DNA of 64,000 bases from assembly GCA_039105265.1 (NCBI GenBank), contig JAPFFF010000069.1, positions 372,001 to 436,000 on the forward strand, read 5' to 3'. The translations under genes were made by a program, and so were the position numbers. The notes beneath the pieces are model-generated. The model saw only the letters and a list, made by a program, of their open reading frames with translations. It had not been told where the DNA came from and ran no database searches. Source of the stretch: Tritrichomonas musculus (taxonomy: Eukaryota; Parabasalia; Tritrichomonadida; Tritrichomonadidae). Shown in pieces: positions 47,920 to 57,427 of the stretch (position 1 is its first letter; every line of letters starts with the position of its first letter).

Positions 47920-49944
47920 TTAAACAAAGTTGGATTTGCTTTGGCGAACTCCTCCCTTTGGATCGGTGAGCGTATCATCAACAACACCGTCGATATCGAC
48001 TAGTCCCTTCTTATAACGTTCGATCAAGTCCATTAAGTCATCGTGATCCTTCTTTGCCTTGAGGATTGTGTCGCCCAATTGTTTCCTCAAGCGATCGATT
48101 TCTGCTTGAAGTTTGTCGTGGTCTTCTTTCGCCTTCTTTTGTGTGTCAGCGAGCAACTTATTGAGTCTTTCGATTTCTGCTGAGAGGTCGTCATGATCCT
48201 TCTTGGCTTTCTGTTGTGTCTCAGCGAGCAATTTCTTAAGACGTTCGATTTCAGCCAAGTTCTTGTTGCTGTCTTCTTGCGCCTTTCTGAGTGCGTCAGC
48301 CAACTGCTTCTTCAAGCGATCGATTTCTGCAGAAAGTTTGTCGTGGTCAGCCTTAGCATCGGCCTTGGCCTTGTCCATTTGTTGGCAGAGTTTAGCGTGA
48401 TCTGCGGCTGCATCTTTCTTAGTTTGTTCGACTTGAGCAACAAGTTTGTCGTGGTCAGCTTTGGCTCTAGTCTCGGCTTCGGCCAGTGCCTTCTTTAAGC
48501 GTTCAATTTCGGCTGTGAGTTTGGCACGATCAGCAGCAGCGTCCTTCTTGAGATGGTCGATTTCGGCAGTGAGTTTATCGTGGTCTTCTTTGGCGCGTTG
48601 CTGTGTTGTTGCCAACGTTGTTGTGAGCTGTGAATTCTTGGCGGTTGCATCGGCCAACGACTTCTTGAGATTTGCGATTTCAGCTGCGAGTTTGGCGTGG
48701 TCGGCTGCTGCGTCCTTCTTGAGTTTCTCGATTTGTGCGCAAAGCGAGTCGTGATCTGCTTTGGCGGCCTTTTGTGCGTCAGCGAGTGACTTCTTGACTT
48801 CGTTGCTGCGGGATTCTGAGTCAGCCAGGGCCTTCCTGAGGTGGTCGATTTCGCCAGTGAGGTTGCTGATTTTTGTTTGCGATTCATTTCTGACACGTTC
48901 GATTTCGTGCGCGAGGTTGTCGTGGTCAGCTTGTGTGCGCCTCTCTGTTTCCTGGACCGTGTTTCTTAGTTCGTCGCAGTGCTTCTCGGACTCAGACAAT
49001 GATTGCTTCAAGTGTTGGATTTCTGATGAAAGGTTGGCGTGATCTGCTGCTGCGGCATTCTTCGTGTTCTCGATTTCTGAGGTGAGTCTGTCGTGCTCTG
49101 ATTGCGCTTGTTGCTGTGCTGAAGCAAGTTTGTTAGAAAGATCGTTCTTCTGTGACTCGGATGTTGACAGTGCGCTTCTTAATTTGTCAATTTCACTGTT
49201 GAGGCGGTTGCGCTCGTTCTGTGCATCATTCTTGACTCTGTCGATTTCTGAGCAAAGTTTGGTGTGATCTGCCTGTGCATCCCTCCTGGCGCTTTCAATT
49301 TGTGCATTGAGGCTGTCGTGGTCTGCCTTGGCACGCTGTTGTTGTTCTGAAAGTGATGATCGCAATTCGTTGCAGTGTGACTCTGAGTCAGCCAGCAATT
49401 GTTTCTGGTGATTGATTTCGTTTGAAAGGTTGTCGTGATCGGATTGTGCTGCATTCTTGACGCGTGCCATTTCTGTGTTGAAGTTTGCTTTTTGCGTTTC
49501 TGCATCTCTCTTCAATTGGTCGATTTGCTGTGCAAGAGCAGCGTGGTCCTGCTGTGCCTTTTGCTGTTCAGCAGCCAGTGTCTTAGTGAGCTCGGCATTC
49601 TTGGCCTGTGCGTCCGCCAATGACTTGTTGAGCTTTGCAATGTCGCCTGAAAGTTTGTCGTGGTCTGCTTTGGCTGCGTTCTTGGCACTTTCAATGTCAC
49701 TGACTAATTTGTCGTGGTCAGCTTTCGCTGCCTTTCGTGCATTGTCGAGTGTCTTTCTCAATTCATTGCAGCGTGCTTCTGAGTCAGCAACGGCCTTCTT
49801 TGCATGATCGATTTCGCCGCAAAGGTTGGCGTGGTCTGCCTGAGCTTCCTTGTTGATAGAAGCCTTGTTAGAAAAATGAACAAAAGTAATTTGTTGGATC
49901 TGATTGATGAATTTGGGAAACAAATGGAGAAATAAATTCTGCAA
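47920..49944 (-). pseudogene. truncated copy of the CH/coiled-coil gene tail, unit 1
   Basis: An open frame of 674 codons. Its last 645 match residues 975-1712 of the gene at 17406 with about a dozen substitutions and two clean deletions (18 and 75 residues). The first 29 codons are unrelated: they are the 3' side of a DUF3447-type gene head read in another frame. No ATG is available at the 5' end, only TTG, and the CH domains are missing, so no actin-binding protein can be made. The frame has nonetheless stayed open, and the 3' flank is also conserved for about 50 bp. It arose from a recent segmental duplication with its breakpoint near 49857 (parent 20328). Confidence 0.85.
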
Positions 49945-50066
49945 AAAGATTTTTCATTTGCGACCTCATGCTCTCCAAAAATAAATTTAAAGTCATCTCC
50001 ATAACTTTGATTTTGGACTAAGTTTTTTAATCCTGCTGATGATAATATGAACGATTTCTTATTCAA
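49858..50066 (-). pseudogene. head of a DUF3447/ankyrin-type gene, unit 1
   Basis: On the minus strand one frame reads NQSYGDDFKFIFGEHE and the neighbouring frame MKNLFAEFISPFVSQIHQSD. Together this resembles the N-terminal domain of trichomonad ankyrin/DUF3447 proteins (F-x-F-I-x-G ... FAEFISPxVSxxHxxDPT). It is broken by a frame change and then cut at about 49857, where coiled-coil gene sequence begins. It lies head to head with the 519-residue gene, about 190 bp apart. Confidence 0.55.
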
Positions 50067-50212
50067 AATAGTCCTTTGCCTAAAATTTTGTATACTTTTC
50101 TTTAAAACTTTTTGAGAGAATAATTAAGTCTCAGAAAAAATTGAGTATAAATTTTAAAGTGAATTCCTTTATGAAAAAAAAGGAACTTCACTTAAAGAGA
50201 TAGTCAGATGAG

Positions 50213-50224
50213 ATCATTTTTATT
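50213..50224 (+). promoter_or_regulatory. candidate initiator of the 519-residue gene, unit 1
   Basis: GATCATTTTTATTTAAGG lies 36 bp before the ATG and shares TCATTTTTATT with the caspase-like genes. The same site is present at +4754 and +9508. It is preceded by the near-palindrome AAGTGAATTCC...GGAACTTCACTT (about 50157-50192). Confidence 0.45.
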
Positions 50225-50251
50225 TAAGGAAGTTTAAGTATTAGTTCTTAA

Positions 50252-51811
50252 ATGTTTTTAAGGAGGCAAGGATATAGTAGAAGATTTACTTTTGATGTAA
50301 TTTATTCTGCGTTACAAAAATCTCTTAGAAGAGGAAATGTAGAATTGGCAATCGAGATGGGTTATGAATTCCGAGAATTTCCAAATGCATTGAAGAAACG
50401 ATTAATTCAAAATTGTTCTGAAGATTGTCCAGATTTATATTTGATTAATGATATCTTCAATACAGAAGCCGATCTTAGTCAATTAATGCCATTTATTCCT
50501 GTCATATGCAATCACATGAAGTGTCACGATGGCTGTTATGGTATAAGACTTGCGAGTGAAATGAAGTTAATTGACGAAGCTCCAATTCTCGGAAATAATC
50601 ATGATGATCTCATGACCCTTCTTCGAAAATGCTTTGCTTATGTTAGTAAGAATAAACAAATTGAGTTTATATCATATTTCCAAAAAAGATATCCGACTAT
50701 CAACTTGGAAAAAATATTTAAATACATTGGTGGTCATCTAACATTTCTATATATGCTATGTGTTTGGGAGACTACTGATTATGTTCATGAGAAATATAAA
50801 CTTGAAAAATTTAACTTTGAAGAAGATAAAAAATTTGATATGACATTAAAGTTACCTGATTATATATATGATAAACATGTCAGAAGTTGTCCGAAAGAAA
50901 GAAAAAATTATGAATTCTTTATAAATAATTTGATCTTGTTTCCAAGGAAAGAAGAAAGTTATATTGAACGAGAAGGTAAGAAACTGTACATTGAAACGAA
51001 TAAAGGGGTTGGTCAAATTGTAAAAGAAATGAGAGGAGAAACTGAAAGAAAGAAAACGAAAAAAGTTAAGAGTGTAAAAAAAGAAGAGGAAGAAGTTATT
51101 GAGAAAATTAATGACGAAATTAAATTAATTCAAACACAATTGATTACAGGAAGACATAAAGTTAGAGTTTACTATTGTTCATTAGATGATGGAAAGAATT
51201 ATAATTATATTCTTAAAGGACCTTTTATAAAAGAAGATGAAATGAATTGTCAGTTACTATCAGATGTCATTAAGAGGAAACTTTTGTCTTCAAATGATTC
51301 TTATTCTTCAAAAAAAGTTTGTTATGAAAATGGAGTTTATATTCTTTCGAAAAATTTGATTGAAATTGATCAAAATAAAGTAGTTCTAAAGAGTTCTAAA
51401 CTCGAAGAAAATGTTACTGTTTATGATGGTAACAAGTATTTTTATTCTCATGAATTGGTTAATTCTTTGGATGATAATGAATTGATTGAATTGTTGAAAA
51501 TTCTTGCTTTTAGGAAAATTATTGGGACAAATGATACTTGTGTGAGAAATATTATATACTGTAACAAACATTTGTTCACAATTGATGATCCTGTGTTGTT
51601 GAAAACTACACCTTTTATGTTTAAGATACATTTTGATAAATATGAAAGTATCTATAATAAAATTGTTGATAATAACTTCAAAAAGATCACCAAATTTCTT
51701 AATGAATGGAAAACAATCATAAATGATGATGTTGATATTCCAAGTAATGTTAAATCGTTTATGTTAAATCAGATATCAAACTTTTCAATAAGAACAAACT
51801 GGAAATTCTAA
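50252..51811 (+). CDS. 519-residue protein with MgsA-like N-terminus, unit 1
   Basis: Three parts are visible. Residues 15-65 (SALQKSLRRGNVELAIEMG ... RLIQNCSEDCPDL) resemble the MgsA/WHIP C-terminal (clamp-loader-like) pattern S-A-x-x-K-S-x-R-x-x-x-x-x-x-A ... R-R-L-x-x-x-x-x-E-D. Residues about 195-230 (LPDYIYDKHVRS ... NYEFFINN) resemble a DxHTxxG-type motif that I recall following that domain in phage, bacterial and large-DNA-virus proteins. After a Lys/Glu linker (about 262-300), residues 310-519 include FRKIIGTNDTCVRNII (420-435) and TIDD (443-446), reminiscent of a kinase-like GxxDxxxxN...D site. Function is unknown; a link to DNA or nucleotide metabolism is speculative. Transfer from a virus or bacterium is possible. 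It looks whole. The start is ATG at 50252; codon use is AT-rich like host genes. Confidence 0.7.
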   Translation: MFLRRQGYSRRFTFDVIYSALQKSLRRGNVELAIEMGYEFREFPNALKKRLIQNCSEDCPDLYLINDIFNTEADLSQLMPFIPVICNHMKCHDGCYGIRLASEMKLIDEAPILGNNHDDLMTLLRKCFAYVSKNKQIEFISYFQKRYPTINLEKIFKYIGGHLTFLYMLCVWETTDYVHEKYKLEKFNFEEDKKFDMTLKLPDYIYDKHVRSCPKERKNYEFFINNLILFPRKEESYIEREGKKLYIETNKGVGQIVKEMRGETERKKTKKVKSVKKEEEEVIEKINDEIKLIQTQLITGRHKVRVYYCSLDDGKNYNYILKGPFIKEDEMNCQLLSDVIKRKLLSSNDSYSSKKVCYENGVYILSKNLIEIDQNKVVLKSSKLEENVTVYDGNKYFYSHELVNSLDDNELIELLKILAFRKIIGTNDTCVRNIIYCNKHLFTIDDPVLLKTTPFMFKIHFDKYESIYNKIVDNNFKKITKFLNEWKTIINDDVDIPSNVKSFMLNQISNFSIRTNWKF

Positions 51812-52162
51812 TTTTTTTTAATCTTAATTATGAATTAATTTTAAATAATTACTTAATACTAATAATAAAAAAATATTGACAAAAATATAATGTTTTATTT
51901 TTTTTTGATTTTGATTTTGGGATTTTATTGATATTAATATATTATCAATAAAAGTTAAATTTGATATATATCATGAATATAGTTTTTCAATGAGGATCAA
52001 ACAAGGAAGATTAAATAATTATTTGATAATATTATAAATAAAACTAAAATATATAAAACAATAAATAATTAAATAGGAATACCATTCTATCAATATTTTT
52101 CAGTATCGTGTAACGTAAGTAAAAGATATGTTTGATTATTTTTTTTCTTTGTTTGCAACAAG
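51812..52162. other. AT-rich 3' spacer of the unit
   Basis: No gene seen; T runs and AT-rich repeats follow the 519-residue gene. The same sequence recurs at +4754 and +9508. Confidence 0.5.
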
Positions 52163-52346
52163 ATCAAAATTTTTGACGAAAAAAGGCGAATTGGCGCCAA
52201 CGATAGCTACTTGGCTCTCCTCATTCAGGATGACTTAGTTGAAGATTTCATAGCACATGTCACAAAGACTAACATATCTTTGAATTCATACATTGAACCA
52301 TCAATTTTTGAGACAAATTCATATTTATTGAAGGTAAGCATATAAC
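52163..52346 (+). pseudogene. DUF3447-type fragment, unit 1
   Basis: The frame reads IKIFDEKRRIGANDSYLALL, then DDLVEDFIAHVTKTNISLNS and IEPSIFETNSYLLK, the segment that in trichomonad ankyrin proteins sits just before the DUF3447 ankyrin block (IGxNDSYxxxLIxxDxVExFIxxVxxTNISLxSxIxxSIFETN). It is closed by a stop soon after and has no start, so it is a fragment. The other end of the unit carries the head of the same kind of gene. Confidence 0.6.
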
Positions 52347-52544
52347 AATTACATGAGTTGCTAATTCAAATAGACTTTGCTTTGCGCATGAGTGCTTCAA
52401 TCAAAACGAAATGAATGAAAAGATTGTTAATAGCAATTCAAGAAATGACAATGAAAAAGCCAAATATAAAAGAATTTGTTTGTTTAAACCTGAAAAAAAT
52501 AAATGCAATAATGGCTACCTTTGATTTAACAAAATGAAATTTAT

Positions 52545-52588
52545 AGGTTGTACTCTATTTAAACTTCTAAAATCAGTAGAGTACAACC
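52545..52588. repeat. hairpin at the unit 1/2 junction
   Basis: Arms AGGTTGTACTCTA (52545-52557) and TAGAGTACAACCT (52576-52588) are perfectly complementary around an 18-nt loop. It lies at the boundary between tandem units. At the left edge of the array only the right arm is present (near 47820-47834, with one mismatch). Confidence 0.8.
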
Positions 52589-52673
52589 TTAAAAAAAAAT
52601 ATTATTTGAATGATAATTTTATCTTCTATTTATTAATAATTCTATCTGTTTATTTCTATGTTTTGTAATCTAT

Positions 52674-54698
52674 TTAAACAAAGTTGGATTTGCTTTGGCG
52701 AACTCCTCCCTTTGGATCGGTGAGCGTATCATCAACAACACCGTCGATATCGACTAGTCCCTTCTTATAACGTTCGATCAAGTCCATTAAGTCATCGTGA
52801 TCCTTCTTTGCCTTGAGGATTGTGTCGCCCAATTGTTTCCTCAAGCGATCGATTTCTGCTTGAAGTTTGTCGTGGTCTTCTTTCGCCTTCTTTTGTGTGT
52901 CAGCGAGCAACTTATTGAGTCTTTCGATTTCTGCTGAGAGGTCGTCATGATCCTTCTTGGCTTTCTGTTGTGTCTCAGCGAGCAATTTCTTAAGACGTTC
53001 GATTTCAGCCAAGTTCTTGTTGCTGTCTTCTTGCGCCTTTCTGAGTGCGTCAGCCAACTGCTTCTTCAAGCGATCGATTTCTGCAGAAAGTTTGTCGTGG
53101 TCAGCCTTAGCATCGGCCTTGGCCTTGTCCATTTGTTGGCAGAGTTTAGCGTGATCTGCGGCTGCATCTTTCTTAGTTTGTTCGACTTGAGCAACAAGTT
53201 TGTCGTGGTCAGCTTTGGCTCTAGTCTCGGCTTCGGCCAGTGCCTTCTTTAAGCGTTCAATTTCGGCTGTGAGTTTGGCACGATCAGCAGCAGCGTCCTT
53301 CTTGAGATGGTCGATTTCGGCAGTGAGTTTATCGTGGTCTTCTTTGGCGCGTTGCTGTGTTGTTGCCAACGTTGTTGTGAGCTGTGAATTCTTGGCGGTT
53401 GCATCGGCCAACGACTTCTTGAGATTTGCGATTTCAGCTGCGAGTTTGGCGTGGTCGGCTGCTGCGTCCTTCTTGAGTTTCTCGATTTGTGCGCAAAGCG
53501 AGTCGTGATCTGCTTTGGCGGCCTTTTGTGCGTCAGCGAGTGACTTCTTGACTTCGTTGCTGCGGGATTCTGAGTCAGCCAGGGCCTTCCTGAGGTGGTC
53601 GATTTCGCCAGTGAGGTTGCTGATTTTTGTTTGCGATTCATTTCTGACACGTTCGATTTCGTGCGCGAGGTTGTCGTGGTCAGCTTGTGTGCGCCTCTCT
53701 GTTTCCTGGACCGTGTTTCTTAGTTCGTCGCAGTGCTTCTCGGACTCAGACAATGATTGCTTCAAGTGTTGGATTTCTGATGAAAGGTTGGCGTGATCTG
53801 CTGCTGCGGCATTCTTCGTGTTCTCGATTTCTGAGGTGAGTCTGTCGTGCTCTGATTGCGCTTGTTGCTGTGCTGAAGCAAGTTTGTTAGAAAGATCGTT
53901 CTTCTGTGACTCGGATGTTGACAGTGCGCTTCTTAATTTGTCAATTTCACTGTTGAGGCGGTTGCGCTCGTTCTGTGCATCATTCTTGACTCTGTCGATT
54001 TCTGAGCAAAGTTTGGTGTGATCTGCCTGTGCATCCCTCCTGGCGCTTTCAATTTGTGCATTGAGGCTGTCGTGGTCTGCCTTGGCACGCTGTTGTTGTT
54101 CTGAAAGTGATGATCGCAATTCGTTGCAGTGTGACTCTGAGTCAGCCAGCAATTGTTTCTGGTGATTGATTTCGTTTGAAAGGTTGTCGTGATCGGATTG
54201 TGCTGCATTCTTGACGCGTGCCATTTCTGTGTTGAAGTTTGCTTTTTGCGTTTCTGCATCTCTCTTCAATTGGTCGATTTGCTGTGCAAGAGCAGCGTGG
54301 TCCTGCTGTGCCTTTTGCTGTTCAGCAGCCAGTGTCTTAGTGAGCTCGGCATTCTTGGCCTGTGCGTCCGCCAATGACTTGTTGAGCTTTGCAATGTCGC
54401 CTGAAAGTTTGTCGTGGTCTGCTTTGGCTGCGTTCTTGGCACTTTCAATGTCACTGACTAATTTGTCGTGGTCAGCTTTCGCTGCCTTTCGTGCATTGTC
54501 GAGTGTCTTTCTCAATTCATTGCAGCGTGCTTCTGAGTCAGCAACGGCCTTCTTTGCATGATCGATTTCGCCGCAAAGGTTGGCGTGGTCTGCCTGAGCT
54601 TCCTTGTTGATAGAAGCCTTGTTAGAAAAATGAACAAAAGTAATTTGTTGGATCTGATTGATGAATTTGGGAAACAAATGGAGAAATAAATTCTGCAA
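52674..54698 (-). pseudogene. truncated copy of the CH/coiled-coil gene tail, unit 2
   Basis: Same 674-codon frame as in unit 1, with an identical translation. No ATG at the 5' end; the first 29 codons derive from the fused gene head. The shared breakpoint shows that fusion preceded the tandem amplification. Confidence 0.85.
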
Positions 54699-54820
54699 AA
54701 AGATTTTTCATTTGCGACCTCATGCTCTCCAAAAATAAATTTAAAGTCATCTCCATAACTTTGATTTTGGACTAAGTTTTTTAATCCTGCTGATGATAAT
54801 ATGAACGATTTCTTATTCAA
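54612..54820 (-). pseudogene. head of a DUF3447/ankyrin-type gene, unit 2
   Basis: Exact repeat of the unit 1 relic at +4754, with the same frame change and the same truncation against coiled-coil sequence. Confidence 0.55.
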
Positions 54821-55005
54821 AATAGTCCTTTGCCTAAAATTTTGTATACTTTTCTTTAAAACTTTTTGAGAGAATAATTAAGTCTCAGAAAAAATTGAGT
54901 ATAAATTTTAAAGTGAATTCCTTTATGAAAAAAAAGGAACTTCACTTAAAGAGATAGTCAGATGAGATCATTTTTATTTAAGGAAGTTTAAGTATTAGTT
55001 CTTAA

Positions 55006-56565
55006 ATGTTTTTAAGGAGGCAAGGATATAGTAGAAGATTTACTTTTGATGTAATTTATTCTGCGTTACAAAAATCTCTTAGAAGAGGAAATGTAGAATT
55101 GGCAATCGAGATGGGTTATGAATTCCGAGAATTTCCAAATGCATTGAAGAAACGATTAATTCAAAATTGTTCTGAAGATTGTCCAGATTTATATTTGATT
55201 AATGATATCTTCAATACAGAAGCCGATCTTAGTCAATTAATGCCATTTATTCCTGTCATATGCAATCACATGAAGTGTCACGATGGCTGTTATGGTATAA
55301 GACTTGCGAGTGAAATGAAGTTAATTGACGAAGCTCCAATTCTCGGAAATAATCATGATGATCTCATGACCCTTCTTCGAAAATGCTTTGCTTATGTTAG
55401 TAAGAATAAACAAATTGAGTTTATATCATATTTCCAAAAAAGATATCCGACTATCAACTTGGAAAAAATATTTAAATACATTGGTGGTCATCTAACATTT
55501 CTATATATGCTATGTGTTTGGGAGACTACTGATTATGTTCATGAGAAATATAAACTTGAAAAATTTAACTTTGAAGAAGATAAAAAATTTGATATGACAT
55601 TAAAGTTACCTGATTATATATATGATAAACATGTCAGAAGTTGTCCGAAAGAAAGAAAAAATTATGAATTCTTTATAAATAATTTGATCTTGTTTCCAAG
55701 GAAAGAAGAAAGTTATATTGAACGAGAAGGTAAGAAACTGTACATTGAAACGAATAAAGGGGTTGGTCAAATTGTAAAAGAAATGAGAGGAGAAACTGAA
55801 AGAAAGAAAACGAAAAAAGTTAAGAGTGTAAAAAAAGAAGAGGAAGAAGTTATTGAGAAAATTAATGACGAAATTAAATTAATTCAAACACAATTGATTA
55901 CAGGAAGACATAAAGTTAGAGTTTACTATTGTTCATTAGATGATGGAAAGAATTATAATTATATTCTTAAAGGACCTTTTATAAAAGAAGATGAAATGAA
56001 TTGTCAGTTACTATCAGATGTCATTAAGAGGAAACTTTTGTCTTCAAATGATTCTTATTCTTCAAAAAAAGTTTGTTATGAAAATGGAGTTTATATTCTT
56101 TCGAAAAATTTGATTGAAATTGATCAAAATAAAGTAGTTCTAAAGAGTTCTAAACTCGAAGAAAATGTTACTGTTTATGATGGTAACAAGTATTTTTATT
56201 CTCATGAATTGGTTAATTCTTTGGATGATAATGAATTGATTGAATTGTTGAAAATTCTTGCTTTTAGGAAAATTATTGGGACAAATGATACTTGTGTGAG
56301 AAATATTATATACTGTAACAAACATTTGTTCACAATTGATGATCCTGTGTTGTTGAAAACTACACCTTTTATGTTTAAGATACATTTTGATAAATATGAA
56401 AGTATCTATAATAAAATTGTTGATAATAACTTCAAAAAGATCACCAAATTTCTTAATGAATGGAAAACAATCATAAATGATGATGTTGATATTCCAAGTA
56501 ATGTTAAATCGTTTATGTTAAATCAGATATCAAACTTTTCAATAAGAACAAACTGGAAATTCTAA
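55006..56565 (+). CDS. 519-residue protein with MgsA-like N-terminus, unit 2
   Basis: Translation identical to unit 1 across all 519 residues, including the SALQKSLRRG, LPDYIYDKH and GTNDTCVRN motifs. The upstream initiator-like TCATTTTTATT is preserved at about 54968. With no change among copies there is no sign of decay or divergence; the amplification is recent or homogenised. Confidence 0.7.
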   Translation: MFLRRQGYSRRFTFDVIYSALQKSLRRGNVELAIEMGYEFREFPNALKKRLIQNCSEDCPDLYLINDIFNTEADLSQLMPFIPVICNHMKCHDGCYGIRLASEMKLIDEAPILGNNHDDLMTLLRKCFAYVSKNKQIEFISYFQKRYPTINLEKIFKYIGGHLTFLYMLCVWETTDYVHEKYKLEKFNFEEDKKFDMTLKLPDYIYDKHVRSCPKERKNYEFFINNLILFPRKEESYIEREGKKLYIETNKGVGQIVKEMRGETERKKTKKVKSVKKEEEEVIEKINDEIKLIQTQLITGRHKVRVYYCSLDDGKNYNYILKGPFIKEDEMNCQLLSDVIKRKLLSSNDSYSSKKVCYENGVYILSKNLIEIDQNKVVLKSSKLEENVTVYDGNKYFYSHELVNSLDDNELIELLKILAFRKIIGTNDTCVRNIIYCNKHLFTIDDPVLLKTTPFMFKIHFDKYESIYNKIVDNNFKKITKFLNEWKTIINDDVDIPSNVKSFMLNQISNFSIRTNWKF

Positions 56566-56916
56566 TTTTTTTTAATCTTAATTATGAATTAATTTTAAAT
56601 AATTACTTAATACTAATAATAAAAAAATATTGACAAAAATATAATGTTTTATTTTTTTTTGATTTTGATTTTGGGATTTTATTGATATTAATATATTATC
56701 AATAAAAGTTAAATTTGATATATATCATGAATATAGTTTTTCAATGAGGATCAAACAAGGAAGATTAAATAATTATTTGATAATATTATAAATAAAACTA
56801 AAATATATAAAACAATAAATAATTAAATAGGAATACCATTCTATCAATATTTTTCAGTATCGTGTAACGTAAGTAAAAGATATGTTTGATTATTTTTTTT
56901 CTTTGTTTGCAACAAG

Positions 56917-57100
56917 ATCAAAATTTTTGACGAAAAAAGGCGAATTGGCGCCAACGATAGCTACTTGGCTCTCCTCATTCAGGATGACTTAGTTGAAGAT
57001 TTCATAGCACATGTCACAAAGACTAACATATCTTTGAATTCATACATTGAACCATCAATTTTTGAGACAAATTCATATTTATTGAAGGTAAGCATATAAC
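56917..57100 (+). pseudogene. DUF3447-type fragment, unit 2
   Basis: Exact repeat of the unit 1 fragment at +4754 (GANDSYLALL, FETNSYLLK). Confidence 0.6.
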
Positions 57101-57298
57101 AATTACATGAGTTGCTAATTCAAATAGACTTTGCTTTGCGCATGAGTGCTTCAATCAAAACGAAATGAATGAAAAGATTGTTAATAGCAATTCAAGAAAT
57201 GACAATGAAAAAGCCAAATATAAAAGAATTTGTTTGTTTAAACCTGAAAAAAATAAATGCAATAATGGCTACCTTTGATTTAACAAAATGAAATTTAT

Positions 57299-57342
57299 AG
57301 GTTGTACTCTATTTAAACTTCTAAAATCAGTAGAGTACAACC
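57299..57342. repeat. hairpin at the unit 2/3 junction
   Basis: Same 13-bp perfect arms and 18-nt loop as at 52545. Confidence 0.8.
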
Positions 57343-57427
57343 TTAAAAAAAAATATTATTTGAATGATAATTTTATCTTCTATTTATTAATAATTCTATC
57401 TGTTTATTTCTATGTTTTGTAATCTAT

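Noticed and set aside
52277-52286. ACTAACA as a trichomonad intron branch/3' splice motif
   Set aside because: It lies within the codons for TNIS of the DUF3447-type fragment and has no GTATGT donor at a suitable distance.
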